A DNA stretch of 41,797 nt, from contig CABQJA010000002.1 of assembly GCA_902464345.1 (NCBI GenBank), positions 1 to 41,797 of the forward strand. The letters are read 5' to 3'. Of this stretch, positions 8,901-17,431 are shown piece by piece; position 1 is the stretch's first letter; each line of letters begins with the position of its first letter. Origin of the DNA: an uncultured Clostridium sp. (GTDB lineage Bacteria; Bacillota; Clostridia; Lachnospirales; Lachnospiraceae). Position numbers and translations under genes: made by a program. The notes beneath the pieces were generated by a model. The model saw only the letters and a program-made list of their open reading frames with translations. It was not told the origin of the DNA and did no database searches.

Positions 8901-9683
8901 ATTCCGGTATTCCCTGGTACAAACTGCGAATACGATTCCGCAAAGGCATTTGAGGCTGCCGGTGCAGAGGTTTCTACCGTTGTATTTAAGAATCTGGATG
9001 CACAGGGTATCCGTGATTCCGTAGAGCTCTTTAAGAAGGAGATCAAGAAGGCACAGATCATTATGTTCCCGGGTGGATTCTCAGCCGGTGATGAACCGGA
9101 TGGTTCCGGTAAGTTTATCGCAACCGCATTCCGGAATGAGAAGATCAAGGAAGAGGTTATGAAGCTGTTAAATGAGCGGGATGGTCTGGCACTGGGTATC
9201 TGTAACGGTTTCCAGGCTGTGATCAAATTAGGTCTGGTTCCTTATGGTGAGATTCGTCCGCAGCAGGCAGATTCACCGACATTGACAATGAACAGCATCG
9301 GACGCCATCAGTCTAAGATGGTTTATACAAAGGTAGTAACCAATAAGTCACCATGGCTGCGGAAAGCAGAATTAGGTGGTGTATATGTAATTCCGGCGTC
9401 TCACGGAGAGGGTCGTTTTGTAGCTAACAAGGAATGGATCGATAAGTTATTTGCAAATGGTCAGGTAGCAACCCAGTATGTAGATGTGAACGGCAACCCA
9501 ACCATGGTAGAGGACTTTAATATTAATGGTTCCTATGCCGCAATCGAAGGAATTACTTCACCGGATGGTCGTGTGCTTGGTAAGATGGCACATTCCGAGC
9601 GTCGTGGTGATTCGGTAGCAGTCAATATTTACGGAGATCAGAATCAGCATATCTTTGAGGCTGGTGTTGAATACTTCAAGTAA
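5934..9683 (+). CDS. purL: Phosphoribosylformylglycinamidine synthase, single-chain type
   Basis: This 1249-residue enzyme converts formylglycinamide ribotide to the amidine using ATP and glutamine, the fourth step of purine synthesis. It is the large fused form. The order is an N-terminal PurS-like region (about 1-150), a linker with SDHCRHTTF (about 223), a first AIRS-type half with NETHNHPTEIEPFGG (about 325), a second AIRS-type half, and a class I glutaminase domain (about 984-1249). The glutaminase nucleophile is C1090 in GICNGFQ, with H1157 and E1159 in SHGEGRF. The ATG at 5934 follows GGAGG by five bases; the ATG at 5922 overlaps that site and is unlikely. It lies 31 bases behind the deacylase pair, with no other pur gene in the window. 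Confidence 0.97.
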   Translation: MSKVKRIYVEKKKDYAVKAGELLDEIKNYLGIPVDGVRVLVRYDIENLSDDTYQKALGTVFSEPPVDILYEEVFDKNDTDQVFSVEYLPGQFDQRADSAEQCVKLLNENEEPVIRSATTYIIEGNVDAEQMERIKSHCINPVDSREASSVKPETLVTVFEEPADVKIFDGFQTMEEQALRELYDSLGLAMTFKDFLHIQNYFKNEEHRDPSMTEIRVLDTYWSDHCRHTTFSTELKNINFKDGYYKAPIEQSFQEYEAAREVLYKGRDDKFICLMDIALMGMKKLKAEGKLADQEESDEINACSIVVPVEIDGTTEEWLVSFKNETHNHPTEIEPFGGAATCLGGAIRDPLSGRSYVYQAMRVTGAADPTRPLSETMKGKLPQRKIVTGAAQGYSSYGNQIGLATGLVNEIYHPDYVAKRMEIGAVMGAAPRRCVIRENSDPGDQIILLGGRTGRDGCGGATGSSKAHTVESLDTCGAEVQKGNAPTERKIQRLFRREEVAHLIKKCNDFGAGGVSVAIGELADGLRVNLDLVPKKYAGLDGTELAISESQERMAVVVDKKDVKQMLEYAAEENLEAIVVAEVTEEPRLVLSWRGKEIVNLSRAFLNTNGAHQETNVTVDMPEKKDNYFEQIPEVTDVKETWLKTLADLNVCSQKGLVEMFDSSIGAGTVTMPYGGLYQLTPTQTMIAKLPVLKGKTDTITMMSYGFDPYLSSWSPYHGAIYAVIHSVAKIAASGGDVSKIRFTFQEYFERLGEKPERWGKPMAALLGAYDAQVGLGLPSIGGKDSMSGSFNEIDVPPTLVSFAVDVASSKNVVTPELKNAGDILVKIDIKKDEYDRPDYAYVLKLYDDLYKAIQAGKILASYAVGFGGVLEAVSKMAFGNKLGVKLEGLSKEALLAKEYGSIILEVAPEQVKTLGVPCTVIGQVVAEPEFIYGDVVISMEEALKAWTGTLEDVFPTQSDVEQKPVKSELFQTDSIYVCKHKVAKPKVFIPVFPGTNCEYDSAKAFEAAGAEVSTVVFKNLDAQGIRDSVELFKKEIKKAQIIMFPGGFSAGDEPDGSGKFIATAFRNEKIKEEVMKLLNERDGLALGICNGFQAVIKLGLVPYGEIRPQQADSPTLTMNSIGRHQSKMVYTKVVTNKSPWLRKAELGGVYVIPASHGEGRFVANKEWIDKLFANGQVATQYVDVNGNPTMVEDFNINGSYAAIEGITSPDGRVLGKMAHSERRGDSVAVNIYGDQNQHIFEAGVEYFK

Positions 9684-9707
9684 AACAACAATTAAAGCAG
9701 ATTGCAT

Positions 9708-10967
9708 ATGAGAAACAGTTATCATGATAAAGAATTGAATCGGTTATTAGCCGAGGCGGATGAATTGCTTTCAGATGTGAATCTGAACCTGTATGAAACG
9801 CCTGCAGAGGAGCAGGCGCGGAAACAGGCAGAGGCTGCGGAGGCCGCCCGTAAGCAGGCGGAAGAAGACAGAAAGCGTGCAGCTGCAGAAGCCGCAGCAA
9901 GGCAGGCAGCGGCGGCAGCAGAAGCACAGGCGCGGCAGCAGGCGGAGGAAGCAGCAAGGCAGGCAGCGGCGGCAGCAGAAGCACAGGCACGGCAGCAGGC
10001 GGAGGAAGCAGCAAGGCAAGCAGCGGCAGAAGCGGAAGCACAGGCCCGGCGGCAGGCGGAAGAAGCAGCAAGGCAGGCAGCAGTGGCAGCAGAAGCACAG
10101 GCCCGGCAGCAGGCAGAAGAAGCGGCAAAGCGTGCAGAGGCGGAAGCGGAGGCTGTCCGTCGGCAGGCCGCGGTAAATGCTGCGGAGGCAGCATGCCAAC
10201 AGGCAGAGGAAGCGGCTCACAGGCAGACGGAATCGGTGGAAGAAGAATCAGCAGCGGAAGCTACAGCGGAAGAACCAACGGTGACGGAGCCGGAGCAGGC
10301 AGAAGTCGATAACAAACGCAGGATGAATGTATTGCGGGATTCTGTCTGGGGCACGGTATGTTATGCAGCATTGACCATGATCTACATGGAAGTGATTCTT
10401 CATCTGGCAGTATATGATACAATGGATACCAATGTATTTCAGAGTGCGGCCTTTGCGGCAGCGGCCGGATGTATCATCACACTGGCAGTATCCTGGCTGC
10501 CGGAGAAGGTGAATCATATAGTATGTATGATTCTGTTGATTCTTGGCTGCGGCTGGTTTGATTTTCAGATTATCAGTCATAGCTGGAATGAGAGCTATGC
10601 ATTATTAAATATGGATATCGGATATCCGTTACAGGTGTTGAAGCATATCGTCCCGGCACTGGAAAGTACGGGTGCGGATATGGTATGGATGGTACTTATG
10701 TTTGTACCGGTGATCCTTTTCGGAATCTTTGGAAGAAAACTGCTTCCGTTACGCAGAGCCGGCTGGATGAACCGGGTGCTAATGGGACTGGCCGGTATAT
10801 TGCTGGCAGTTATGGGATTTCTCTGCATAGAGGCACATGGTGTCGGAGAAGGAACTCCATATGAGACTGTTCGCCGGTTTGAGGCCAATGTGGATCAGGA
10901 ACAGGCAGTAGAACAGATGGGAATTACCGGAGCCGTCCTGCTGGAAGGCATGGAAGTATTCCGGTAA
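9708..10967 (+). CDS. Ala/Gln/Glu-rich coiled-coil protein with LtaS-like membrane region, no catalytic domain
   Basis: A 419-residue protein. Residues about 30-175 are a highly charged Ala/Gln/Glu/Arg helix containing four 19-residue repeats, resembling a TolA-like coiled coil. Residues about 210-385 contain roughly five membrane segments. Their order, and the tail ending in EQMGITGAVLLEGMEVF, resemble the membrane part of lipoteichoic acid synthase (LtaS)-family proteins just before their extracellular sulfatase-like domain, which is absent here. I chose the ATG at 9708; a TTG at 9702 is in frame, and both have only a weak ribosome binding site. It begins 24 bases after purL. The LtaS resemblance is a reading by eye and may reflect only shared membrane character. 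Confidence 0.6.
   Translation: MRNSYHDKELNRLLAEADELLSDVNLNLYETPAEEQARKQAEAAEAARKQAEEDRKRAAAEAAARQAAAAAEAQARQQAEEAARQAAAAAEAQARQQAEEAARQAAAEAEAQARRQAEEAARQAAVAAEAQARQQAEEAAKRAEAEAEAVRRQAAVNAAEAACQQAEEAAHRQTESVEEESAAEATAEEPTVTEPEQAEVDNKRRMNVLRDSVWGTVCYAALTMIYMEVILHLAVYDTMDTNVFQSAAFAAAAGCIITLAVSWLPEKVNHIVCMILLILGCGWFDFQIISHSWNESYALLNMDIGYPLQVLKHIVPALESTGADMVWMVLMFVPVILFGIFGRKLLPLRRAGWMNRVLMGLAGILLAVMGFLCIEAHGVGEGTPYETVRRFEANVDQEQAVEQMGITGAVLLEGMEVFR
9894..10121 (+). repeat. Four 57-bp tandem repeats inside a coiled-coil gene
   Basis: Four direct copies of a 57-base unit start at 9894, 9951, 10008 and 10065, and a decayed fifth copy follows. Each encodes a variant of AARQAAAAAEAQARQQAEE. Copies one and two differ by very few bases. 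The unit keeps the reading frame, so gain or loss of copies would change coil length only. Confidence 0.9.
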
Positions 10968-10991
10968 TGAGAGACCGGAAGTGAAAGGTAT

Positions 10992-11024
10992 ATATCAGGA
11001 TGTCAGAATGGTGGATCCTGATAT
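10992..11024. other. Inverted repeat at a convergent gene junction
   Basis: ATATCAGGAT (10992-11001) and ATCCTGATAT (11015-11024) form a perfect ten-base stem with a 13-base loop. It covers the stop codon of the LysR gene and lies 25 bases after the coiled-coil gene. Neither strand has a good T-run after it, so it is at best a weak bidirectional terminator. Confidence 0.5.
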
Positions 11025-11908
11025 GGAAAAACAGAATTTAAAAACGTATGTGCTGATTTTGAGAGCTCGTGGGAATTGGAATAAGCAAATCCAATGCTGC
11101 GGCTCTCAATTGGTTCTGTCATGGGAAGCTCGATCAGAGCACCATCGGCCAGTTCCTGTTCGACAAATTCACGGATAACACAGGCGGCCCCGATTCCGAT
11201 CTTGGCAAATTCAATCAGCAGGTCCATGGAGCTGACCTCCAGAATCTGATTTGTTTTGATCTGGTTCCGGTAGAAATAGTCATTGATATACTGACGGGTG
11301 ATATTCTCCTCGTCAAGCAGCATCAGGGTAGCAGAAAGGAACAGATCGGAGTCTGTATGCTCCCGGATGGAGAGGTTATCCAGATAAGACTGGGTAGCGA
11401 CAAAGGTATCCTGAATCTTCTTCAGGGGCAGAAAGGTAAGTGTACCATGATGCTTCGGTGCACCGATCAGGCCGATATCGATCTGGCCGCTTTCCAGTAA
11501 TTCTACCGTATGTAGGGTGGACTGGCACTCGATCGTAATGCGGATATGCGGATGCTGCTGGATAAAGTTCTGCAGGTACGGAAGGAGAATATATTTGCAC
11601 AGGGTCGTGCTGACACCGATCCGTAGCTGGCCGATCCCAAGCTCTGTCCGATGGCGCAGCTCTTCTTCACCGGCTTCGATGGCAGCGAAGGCTTCCCGGA
11701 TCCGTTCATACAGGATCTCACCGTCTGCAGTCAGGGAAACACCGCGGGAGGTTCTGGAAAACAGGGTGCAGCCCAGATTTTCTTCCAGTCTGGACAGGGA
11801 CTTGCTGATAGCCGGCTGGCTGATAAAGAGAGCATCTGCAGCCTTGGAGATATTTTTATATTTTGCCACCATATAAAAGGCTTTATAGTAATTCAGATTC
11901 TGATTCAT
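11003..11908 (-). CDS. LysR-family transcriptional regulator
   Basis: A 301-residue LysR-type regulator. A winged helix-turn-helix occupies about residues 17-60 (NISKAADALFISQPAISKSL), and the effector-binding domain about 95-295. It is transcribed divergently from leuC with a 148-base shared control region containing a LysR-type dyad, so it probably controls the leucine/isoleucine/valine gene train. That is inferred from position and from the usual habit of this family. AAGGAG six bases before the ATG supports the start. The co-inducer is unknown; a pathway intermediate such as an isopropylmalate would be the usual guess. It is not close enough to any named regulator for me to give a symbol. 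Confidence 0.93.
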   Translation of the reverse strand: MNQNLNYYKAFYMVAKYKNISKAADALFISQPAISKSLSRLEENLGCTLFSRTSRGVSLTADGEILYERIREAFAAIEAGEEELRHRTELGIGQLRIGVSTTLCKYILLPYLQNFIQQHPHIRITIECQSTLHTVELLESGQIDIGLIGAPKHHGTLTFLPLKKIQDTFVATQSYLDNLSIREHTDSDLFLSATLMLLDEENITRQYINDYFYRNQIKTNQILEVSSMDLLIEFAKIGIGAACVIREFVEQELADGALIELPMTEPIESRSIGFAYSNSHELSKSAHTFLNSVFPYQDPPF

Positions 11909-11949
11909 AGGGTGCTCCTTTCTAAACGGAACGTCTGTTTACAAACAAG

Positions 11950-11968
11950 ATATAACTTAAAGTTATAT
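11950..11968. promoter_or_regulatory. Probable LysR operator between lysR and leuC
   Basis: ATATAACTT-A-AAGTTATAT is a perfect dyad with nine-base arms around one central base and contains the T-N11-A form typical of LysR sites. Its centre lies about 65 bases upstream of the predicted leuC transcription start, where LysR activators usually bind. It overlaps the lysR -10 box, consistent with autorepression. Confidence 0.7.
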
Positions 11969-11993
11969 TAAATATTATTATTATGTATTTCAA
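11965..11993 (-). promoter_or_regulatory. lysR promoter
   Basis: On the minus strand TTGAAA (11988-11993), a 17-base spacer and TAATAT (11965-11970) lie 57 bases upstream of the lysR ATG. The -10 box overlaps the dyad operator. Confidence 0.6.
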
Positions 11994-12017
11994 TTATAAC
12001 AAAAGCTATGGTACGAT
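11989..12017 (+). promoter_or_regulatory. Probable leuC promoter with extended -10
   Basis: TGGTACGAT gives an extended -10 (TGn at 12009-12011, TACGAT at 12012-12017). A poor -35, TTCAAT (11989-11994), lies 17 bases upstream. A weak -35 fits an activator-dependent promoter. The site is about 40 bases before the leuC ATG. Confidence 0.45.
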
Positions 12018-12056
12018 AGCAATAGTCATTAGATGAAAATAAGGAGGATGATAACA

Positions 12057-13322
12057 ATGGGTATGACTATGACGCAGAAAATATTAGCTGCACATGCCGG
12101 TCTTGATAAGGTAGAAGCCGGTCAGTTAATAGAAGCAAAGTTAGACATGGTACTTGGAAATGATGTTACCACTCCGGTAGCAATTCATGAGATGGAGAAG
12201 TTCAATAATCAGGAAGTATTCGATAAAGATAAGATTGCAATGGTTCTGGATCACTTTACTCCGAATAAGGACATCAAGAGTGCCGAACACTGCAAATGTG
12301 TAAGACAGTATGCAGCAGAGCATAATATTACCAATTTCTTTGATGTCGGTGAGGTAGGAATCGAGCATGCACTGCTTCCGGAAAAAGGTCTGGTGGTTGC
12401 AGGAAATGCAGTGATCGGAGCTGACTCTCATACCTGCACCTATGGTGCATTGGGTGCATTCTCTACCGGTGTCGGCAGTACCGATATGGCTGCAGGTATG
12501 GCAACCGGTAAGGCATGGTTTAAGGTACCGTCCGCAATTAAATTCGTATTGACCGGAAAGCCGGCAGAGTGGATCAGCGGTAAGGATATTATCCTTCATA
12601 TCATTGGCATGATCGGAGTAGACGGTGCACTTTACAAGTCTATGGAGTTTGTCGGTGACGGTATTCAGTACCTGTCCATGGATGACCGCTTTACCATGGC
12701 AAACATGGCAATCGAGGCGGGTGGTAAGAACGGTATCTTCCCTGTGGATGATGAGACCATTGCATACATGAAGGAACATTCCACAAAGGAATATACGGTA
12801 TATGAGGCAGATGAAGACGCAGAATATGACGAGACATATACGATCGACCTGTCACAGTTAAAACCGACCGTTGCATTCCCGCATTTGCCGGAGAACACAA
12901 GAACCATCGATGAGGTTGGTGATGTAAAGATCGATCAGGTCGTGATCGGTTCCTGCACAAACGGCCACATTTCAGATCTCCGGATCGCAGCAGAGATCAT
13001 GAAGGGACGTAAGGTTGCAAAGGGTCTTCGTGTTATCATCATTCCGGCTACACAGGCAATCTACCTTCAGGCAATGGAAGAAGGATTATTAAAGACGTTT
13101 ATCGAGTCGGGAGCAATTGTCAGCACACCGACCTGTGGACCGTGTCTGGGCGGACATATGGGTATTCTGGCTGCCGGAGAGCGTGCAGTCGCTACCACTA
13201 ATCGTAACTTTGTAGGACGTATGGGTCATGTAGAATCTGAGGTATATCTGGCGTCCCCTGCAGTTGCAGCGGCATCCGCTATTACTGGTAAGATCTCAGG
13301 ACCGGCAGAAGTAATGAAATAA
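12057..13322 (+). CDS. leuC: 3-isopropylmalate dehydratase large subunit
   Basis: A 421-residue aconitase-superfamily subunit that, with LeuD, isomerises 2-isopropylmalate to 3-isopropylmalate in leucine synthesis. The three iron-sulfur ligands are C300 in GSCTNGH and C360/C363 in [24 protein letters not shown] is the conserved substrate-site segment. The length matches the shorter (about 420-residue) bacterial/archaeal class rather than the 466-residue enterobacterial form. The ATG at 12057 follows AAGGAGG by nine bases; an upstream in-frame ATG at 12033 lacks a binding site. It is the first gene after the LysR-controlled region, and leuD follows after 19 bases. Confidence 0.96.
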   Translation: MGMTMTQKILAAHAGLDKVEAGQLIEAKLDMVLGNDVTTPVAIHEMEKFNNQEVFDKDKIAMVLDHFTPNKDIKSAEHCKCVRQYAAEHNITNFFDVGEVGIEHALLPEKGLVVAGNAVIGADSHTCTYGALGAFSTGVGSTDMAAGMATGKAWFKVPSAIKFVLTGKPAEWISGKDIILHIIGMIGVDGALYKSMEFVGDGIQYLSMDDRFTMANMAIEAGGKNGIFPVDDETIAYMKEHSTKEYTVYEADEDAEYDETYTIDLSQLKPTVAFPHLPENTRTIDEVGDVKIDQVVIGSCTNGHISDLRIAAEIMKGRKVAKGLRVIIIPATQAIYLQAMEEGLLKTFIESGAIVSTPTCGPCLGGHMGILAAGERAVATTNRNFVGRMGHVESEVYLASPAVAAASAITGKISGPAEVMK

Positions 13323-13341
13323 TCAGGGAGGAATACAGAAT

Positions 13342-13830
13342 ATGAAAGCACATGGAATTGTACATAAATATGGAGACAATGTAGATACGGATGTTATTAT
13401 TCCGGCAAGATATCTGAATTCTTCTGACCCGGCAGAGCTGGCTAAGAACTGTATGGAGGATATTGATCCGGACTTCGTAAAACGGGTAAAGCCGGGCGAT
13501 ATCATGGTAGCACAGAAGAACTTCGGATGTGGTTCTTCCAGAGAGCATGCACCGATCGCAATTAAGGCTTCCGGCATCAGCTGTGTAATCGCAGAGACCT
13601 TTGCAAGAATTTTCTATCGTAATGCGATCAATATCGGACTTCCGATCATTGAGTGTAAGGAAGCGGCAGAGGAAATCGAAGCAGGTGATGAAGTAGAGAT
13701 CGATTTTGACAGCGGTATGATCTATGACCGTACAAAGGGAACCGAGTATAAGGGGCAGGCATTTCCGCCATTTATGCAGGAGATCATCAAGGCAGAGGGC
13801 CTTGTAAATTATATTAACAGTCATAAATAA
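13342..13830 (+). CDS. leuD: 3-isopropylmalate dehydratase small subunit
   Basis: A 162-residue swivel-domain subunit that pairs with LeuC. The family signature [12 protein letters not shown] lies at about residues 59-70, and [15 protein letters not shown] near the N-terminus is the conserved first strand and turn. The length is typical of the short LeuD class that accompanies 420-residue LeuC. GGGAGG precedes the ATG by ten bases. It lies 19 bases behind leuC, so the subunits are made from one message. Confidence 0.96.
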   Translation: MKAHGIVHKYGDNVDTDVIIPARYLNSSDPAELAKNCMEDIDPDFVKRVKPGDIMVAQKNFGCGSSREHAPIAIKASGISCVIAETFARIFYRNAINIGLPIIECKEAAEEIEAGDEVEIDFDSGMIYDRTKGTEYKGQAFPPFMQEIIKAEGLVNYINSHK

Positions 13831-13860
13831 GCAGACCGTTCATGGGCTTTCACAGAAGGT

Positions 13861-13884
13861 GCAGGAAGATTTCCTGTGCTTTTT
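13861..13884 (+). terminator. Possible weak terminator or attenuator after leuD
   Basis: GCAGGAA pairs with TTCCTGTGC around a short GAT turn, with a one-base bulge, followed by five T (13880-13884). The stem is short, so partial readthrough into the downstream genes is likely. Confidence 0.4.
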
Positions 13885-13925
13885 GTGGAGGCCTTTGTGC
13901 GTATAAAAGTATATGGAGAGAACAT

Positions 13926-14522
13926 ATGACAACGGTATATTTTGTCCGCCATGCACAGACGGATTACTCAAATCCCATAGATAAGGACCGCCCTCTGACA
14001 GCGGAGGGAATGCAGGACCGGTATCTGGCAAGAGATTATATGGTAAAACAGGGGCTGATCGGTCAGCTGACCCATGTATATGCCAGCAATTTCAGACGGG
14101 CCGCAGATACGGTCCGGCCGATCGCAGAAGCCGCCGGTCTTCCGGTCGAGGAGAAGGAGGAATTCCGGGAGTGGACACTGCTCGCAAAGGGAGAAGAGTA
14201 CTACTCGATCAGTCAGAGGGCCTGGGAGGATTTCACATATCGGTATGAGTCCTGTGAGACCCTGCAGGAGGTACAGACGCGGAATCTCCGGAAGCTCCGG
14301 GAGCTGGTAGCAGAGCATCCGGATGAAACCATTGTGATCGGAACTCATGGGACAGCACTGAGTACGATCATTCACTATTATAAACCGGATTACGGATATG
14401 AAGAGTTTCTCCGGATCATGGAGTTTAAGCCATGGATTGTCCGGTTTCAGTACAACGGGGAGCAGCTTATAAACATGGAAGAATGCTTCCGGAATGATTT
14501 AAACATTGAAAAATCGACATAA
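13926..14522 (+). CDS. Histidine phosphatase (phosphoglycerate mutase-like) family protein
   Basis: A 198-residue histidine phosphatase. The active-site motif R8-H9-A sits in YFVRHAQTD, with a second Arg at R57/R58, a probable acid E82 and the second His H141 in IGTHGTALS, so the catalytic set is complete. GGAGAG just before the ATG at 13926 supports this start; a longer reading from 13842 has no binding site. It lies between leuD and leuB in a train that also holds serC and serA but no serB. Some members of this superfamily are metal-independent phosphoserine phosphatases, so it could supply that step. A general sugar-phosphate phosphatase is equally possible. Confidence 0.85.
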   Translation: MTTVYFVRHAQTDYSNPIDKDRPLTAEGMQDRYLARDYMVKQGLIGQLTHVYASNFRRAADTVRPIAEAAGLPVEEKEEFREWTLLAKGEEYYSISQRAWEDFTYRYESCETLQEVQTRNLRKLRELVAEHPDETIVIGTHGTALSTIIHYYKPDYGYEEFLRIMEFKPWIVRFQYNGEQLINMEECFRNDLNIEKST

Positions 14523-14585
14523 ATGATTTATGATATAGGATAAAGTTTTTATACCCGCTATGAGGAACAGGAAGGAAGTTGAGAC

Positions 14586-15668
14586 ATGAACGTAAATATA
14601 GCAGTTATTAAGGGCGACGGTATCGGACCGGAAGTCGTCTCGCAGGCTATGAAAGTATTGGATACAGTTGGTGAAAAGTATGGACATACATTTAACTATC
14701 AGCAGATTCTGATGGGTGGATGTTCCATTGATGCTTATGGAGTACCGCTTACAGATGAGGCAATCGAGATCGCAAAAGCTTCGGATGCGGTTTTATTAGG
14801 CTCCATTGGAGGAAATACAACCACCTCGCCATGGTATAAGCTTCCTCCGCATTTAAGACCGGAGGCCGGTCTGTTGAAGATCCGTAAGGCATTGAATCTG
14901 TTTGCGAATCTTCGTCCGGCAGTGTTATATCCGGAGTTAAAGGGTGCATGCCCATTGAAGGAAGAAATCTCGGACAAGGGATTTGATATGATGATCATGC
15001 GTGAGCTGACGGGTGGATTATACTTCGGTGAACGTAAGACAGTAGAAGAAAACGGTGTCCTGAAGGCATATGACGAGCTGACCTATGATGAGAACGAGAT
15101 CAGACGAATTGCAATTAAGGGCTTTGATATTGCCATGAAGCGCCGGAAGAAGGTAACCAGCGTGGATAAGGCGAATGTACTGGATTCATCCAGATTATGG
15201 AGAAAGGTCGTCGAGGAAGTCGCAAAGGATTATCCGGAAGTTACATTGGAGCATATGCTGGTTGACAACTGCGCAATGCAGCTGGTTAAGGATCCGGCAC
15301 AGTTCGATGTAATCCTGACTGAGAATATGTTTGGTGACATTTTATCAGATGAGGCTTCTATGGTAACCGGATCTATCGGAATGTTAGCTTCGGCCAGCTT
15401 AAACGAGACCAAGTTCGGTATGTATGAACCAAGCGGCGGCTCGGCACCGGATATCGCAGGACAGAATAAGGCGAATCCGATTGCAACGATCCTGTCAGCA
15501 GCTATGATGCTTCGTTTCTCCTTTGACATGGATAAAGAAGCGGACAGCATTGAAGCGGCTATCAAGAAGGTATTACAGGAGAATTATCGTACCTGTGATA
15601 TTATGGATGATGGTATGACATTGGTAAGCTGTTCAGAAATGGGCGACCTGATCTGCCAGCGATTATAA
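14586..15668 (+). CDS. leuB: 3-isopropylmalate dehydrogenase
   Basis: A 360-residue NAD-dependent beta-decarboxylating dehydrogenase that oxidises 3-isopropylmalate to 2-oxoisocaproate, the last LeuCDB step before transamination. MRELTGGLYFGERK (about residue 137 onward) is the LeuB-type substrate loop. A Lys-Asp-rich site follows in KANVLDSSRLW (about 194), then DNCAMQLV and the metal-binding ENMFGDILSDEAS. GGSAPDIAGQNKANP forms the NAD-binding turn. An AGGAAGG stretch precedes the ATG. The gene is separated from leuCD only by the histidine phosphatase. Confidence 0.96.
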   Translation: MNVNIAVIKGDGIGPEVVSQAMKVLDTVGEKYGHTFNYQQILMGGCSIDAYGVPLTDEAIEIAKASDAVLLGSIGGNTTTSPWYKLPPHLRPEAGLLKIRKALNLFANLRPAVLYPELKGACPLKEEISDKGFDMMIMRELTGGLYFGERKTVEENGVLKAYDELTYDENEIRRIAIKGFDIAMKRRKKVTSVDKANVLDSSRLWRKVVEEVAKDYPEVTLEHMLVDNCAMQLVKDPAQFDVILTENMFGDILSDEASMVTGSIGMLASASLNETKFGMYEPSGGSAPDIAGQNKANPIATILSAAMMLRFSFDMDKEADSIEAAIKKVLQENYRTCDIMDDGMTLVSCSEMGDLICQRL

Positions 15669-15744
15669 CAGAGTATAGAAAGATAGCAGTATGTAACGGA
15701 TGTCCGGGGGATATCCGGGCTGGAGTCAATAAAGGAGAATAGAA

Positions 15745-17418
15745 ATGAAAAGTGATGCAGTAAAGACAGGTATGCAGCAGGCACCGCATCGGTCCCTGTT
15801 CAACGCATTGGGTATGACAAAAGAAGAAATGGAACGTCCGTTGGTTGGTATCGTATGCTCCTACAACGAGATCGTACCGGGACATATGAATCTGGATAAA
15901 ATCGCACAGGCAGTGAAGCTGGGTGTCGCAATGGCAGGCGGAACACCGATCATGTTCCCGGCAATTGCAGTCTGTGACGGTATTGCAATGGGACACATCG
16001 GCATGAAGTATTCTCTGGTTACCAGAGATCTGATCGCAGATTCTACGGAATGTATGGCACTGGCACATCAGTTTGATGCCCTGGTTATGATTCCGAACTG
16101 TGATAAGAATGTACCGGGACTTTTAATGGCAGCAGCCAGAATCAATGTTCCGACCGTATTTGTCAGCGGCGGCCCGATGTTAGCTGGTCATGTACACGGA
16201 CAGAAGAGAAGTCTTTCTTCTATGTTCGAGGCAGTCGGATCTTATGCAGCCGGTACAATGACGGAAGAAGATGTAGAAGAATTTGAGAATAAAGTATGCC
16301 CGACCTGTGGTTCCTGCTCAGGTATGTATACAGCCAATTCCATGAACTGTCTGACAGAGGTTCTCGGTATGGGACTTCGCGGAAACGGAACGATTCCGGC
16401 TGTATATTCAGAGAGAATCAAGCTTGCAAAGCATGCAGGTATGGCAGTTATGGATATGTACCGTAAGAATATCCGTCCAAGAGATATTATGACAAAGGAT
16501 GCGATCTTAAACGCACTGACGATCGATATGGCACTGGGATGCTCTACAAACAGTATGCTGCATCTGCCGGCAATTGCACATGAGATCGGATTTGACTTTG
16601 ATATTTCCTTTGCAAATGAGATCAGTGCAAAGACACCGAACCTGTGTCATCTGGCACCTGCCGGTCCTACCTATATGGAGGATCTGAATGAAGCCGGTGG
16701 TGTATATGCGGTTATGAATGAGATCAATAAGCTGGGTCTGCTTCATACAGACTGTATGACAGTGACCGGTAAGACAGTCGGAGAAAATATCGCAGGCTGT
16801 GTAAACCGGAATCCTGAGGTTATCAGACCGGTTGATCATCCATATAGTAAAACAGGCGGTCTGGCAGTGTTAAAGGGTAATCTGGCACCGGACGGCAGCG
16901 TTGTAAAGCGTTCTGCGGTTGTTCCGGAAATGATGAAGCATTCCGGTCCGGCCAGAGTCTTTGAATGTGAAGAGGACGCAATTGCTGCGATCAAGGGCGG
17001 CAAGATCGTAGAGGGTGACGTAGTCGTTATCCGTTATGAGGGACCAAAGGGTGGACCTGGTATGCGTGAGATGTTGAATCCGACATCCGCGATCGCAGGT
17101 ATGGGTCTTGGCTCGTCTGTAGCATTGATCACAGACGGACGGTTCTCGGGAGCCAGCCGTGGAGCTTCCATCGGTCATGTATCACCGGAAGCAGCGGTAG
17201 GCGGTCCGATCGCACTGGTACAGGAGGGTGATATCATTGATATCGATATTGATAACCTGTCATTGAATGTGAGAGTATCCGATGAAGAGCTGGCAAAGCG
17301 TAAAGAGCAGTGGCAGCCGAGAGAGCCGAAGGTGACCACCGGATATCTGGCAAGATATGCAGCAATGGTAACATCCGGTAATCGGGGTGCAATCTTGGAA
17401 ATTCCGGGGAAGAAGTAA
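15745..17418 (+). CDS. ilvD: Dihydroxy-acid dehydratase
   Basis: A 557-residue iron-sulfur dehydratase that makes the 2-oxo acids of valine and isoleucine from the dihydroxy acids. Cluster-type cysteines are C119 in NCDKNVPG and C185/C188/C191 in CPTCGSCSG. The early segment reads [10 protein letters not shown] rather than the PCN form, placing it with the Escherichia coli-like VPGH subgroup, which is oxygen-sensitive in characterised members. The C-terminal [20 protein letters not shown] segment is intact. AAGGAGAA precedes the ATG. It sits 76 bases behind leuB and 13 bases before ilvB. Confidence 0.96.
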   Translation: MKSDAVKTGMQQAPHRSLFNALGMTKEEMERPLVGIVCSYNEIVPGHMNLDKIAQAVKLGVAMAGGTPIMFPAIAVCDGIAMGHIGMKYSLVTRDLIADSTECMALAHQFDALVMIPNCDKNVPGLLMAAARINVPTVFVSGGPMLAGHVHGQKRSLSSMFEAVGSYAAGTMTEEDVEEFENKVCPTCGSCSGMYTANSMNCLTEVLGMGLRGNGTIPAVYSERIKLAKHAGMAVMDMYRKNIRPRDIMTKDAILNALTIDMALGCSTNSMLHLPAIAHEIGFDFDISFANEISAKTPNLCHLAPAGPTYMEDLNEAGGVYAVMNEINKLGLLHTDCMTVTGKTVGENIAGCVNRNPEVIRPVDHPYSKTGGLAVLKGNLAPDGSVVKRSAVVPEMMKHSGPARVFECEEDAIAAIKGGKIVEGDVVVIRYEGPKGGPGMREMLNPTSAIAGMGLGSSVALITDGRFSGASRGASIGHVSPEAAVGGPIALVQEGDIIDIDIDNLSLNVRVSDEELAKRKEQWQPREPKVTTGYLARYAAMVTSGNRGAILEIPGKK

Positions 17419-17431
17419 GGAGAGGAAGAGA

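Noticed and set aside
9894..10121. Possible CRISPR-like array
   Set aside because: The units are contiguous, in frame and protein-coding, with no unique spacers.
9676..10194. Pro/Leu-rich open frame opposite the coiled-coil repeats
   Set aside because: Its composition is produced by reading the GCA/CAG repeats backwards. A second antisense frame there is equally open, which shows the effect of the repeats.
11909..12056. T-box or leader-peptide attenuator before leuC
   Set aside because: The gap is too short, with no T-box core, no Leu-codon run and no terminator hairpin.
13842..13925. Extended N-terminus for the histidine phosphatase
   Set aside because: The extra 28 codons overlap the leuD hairpin and lack a binding site; the family starts just before the RHA motif.
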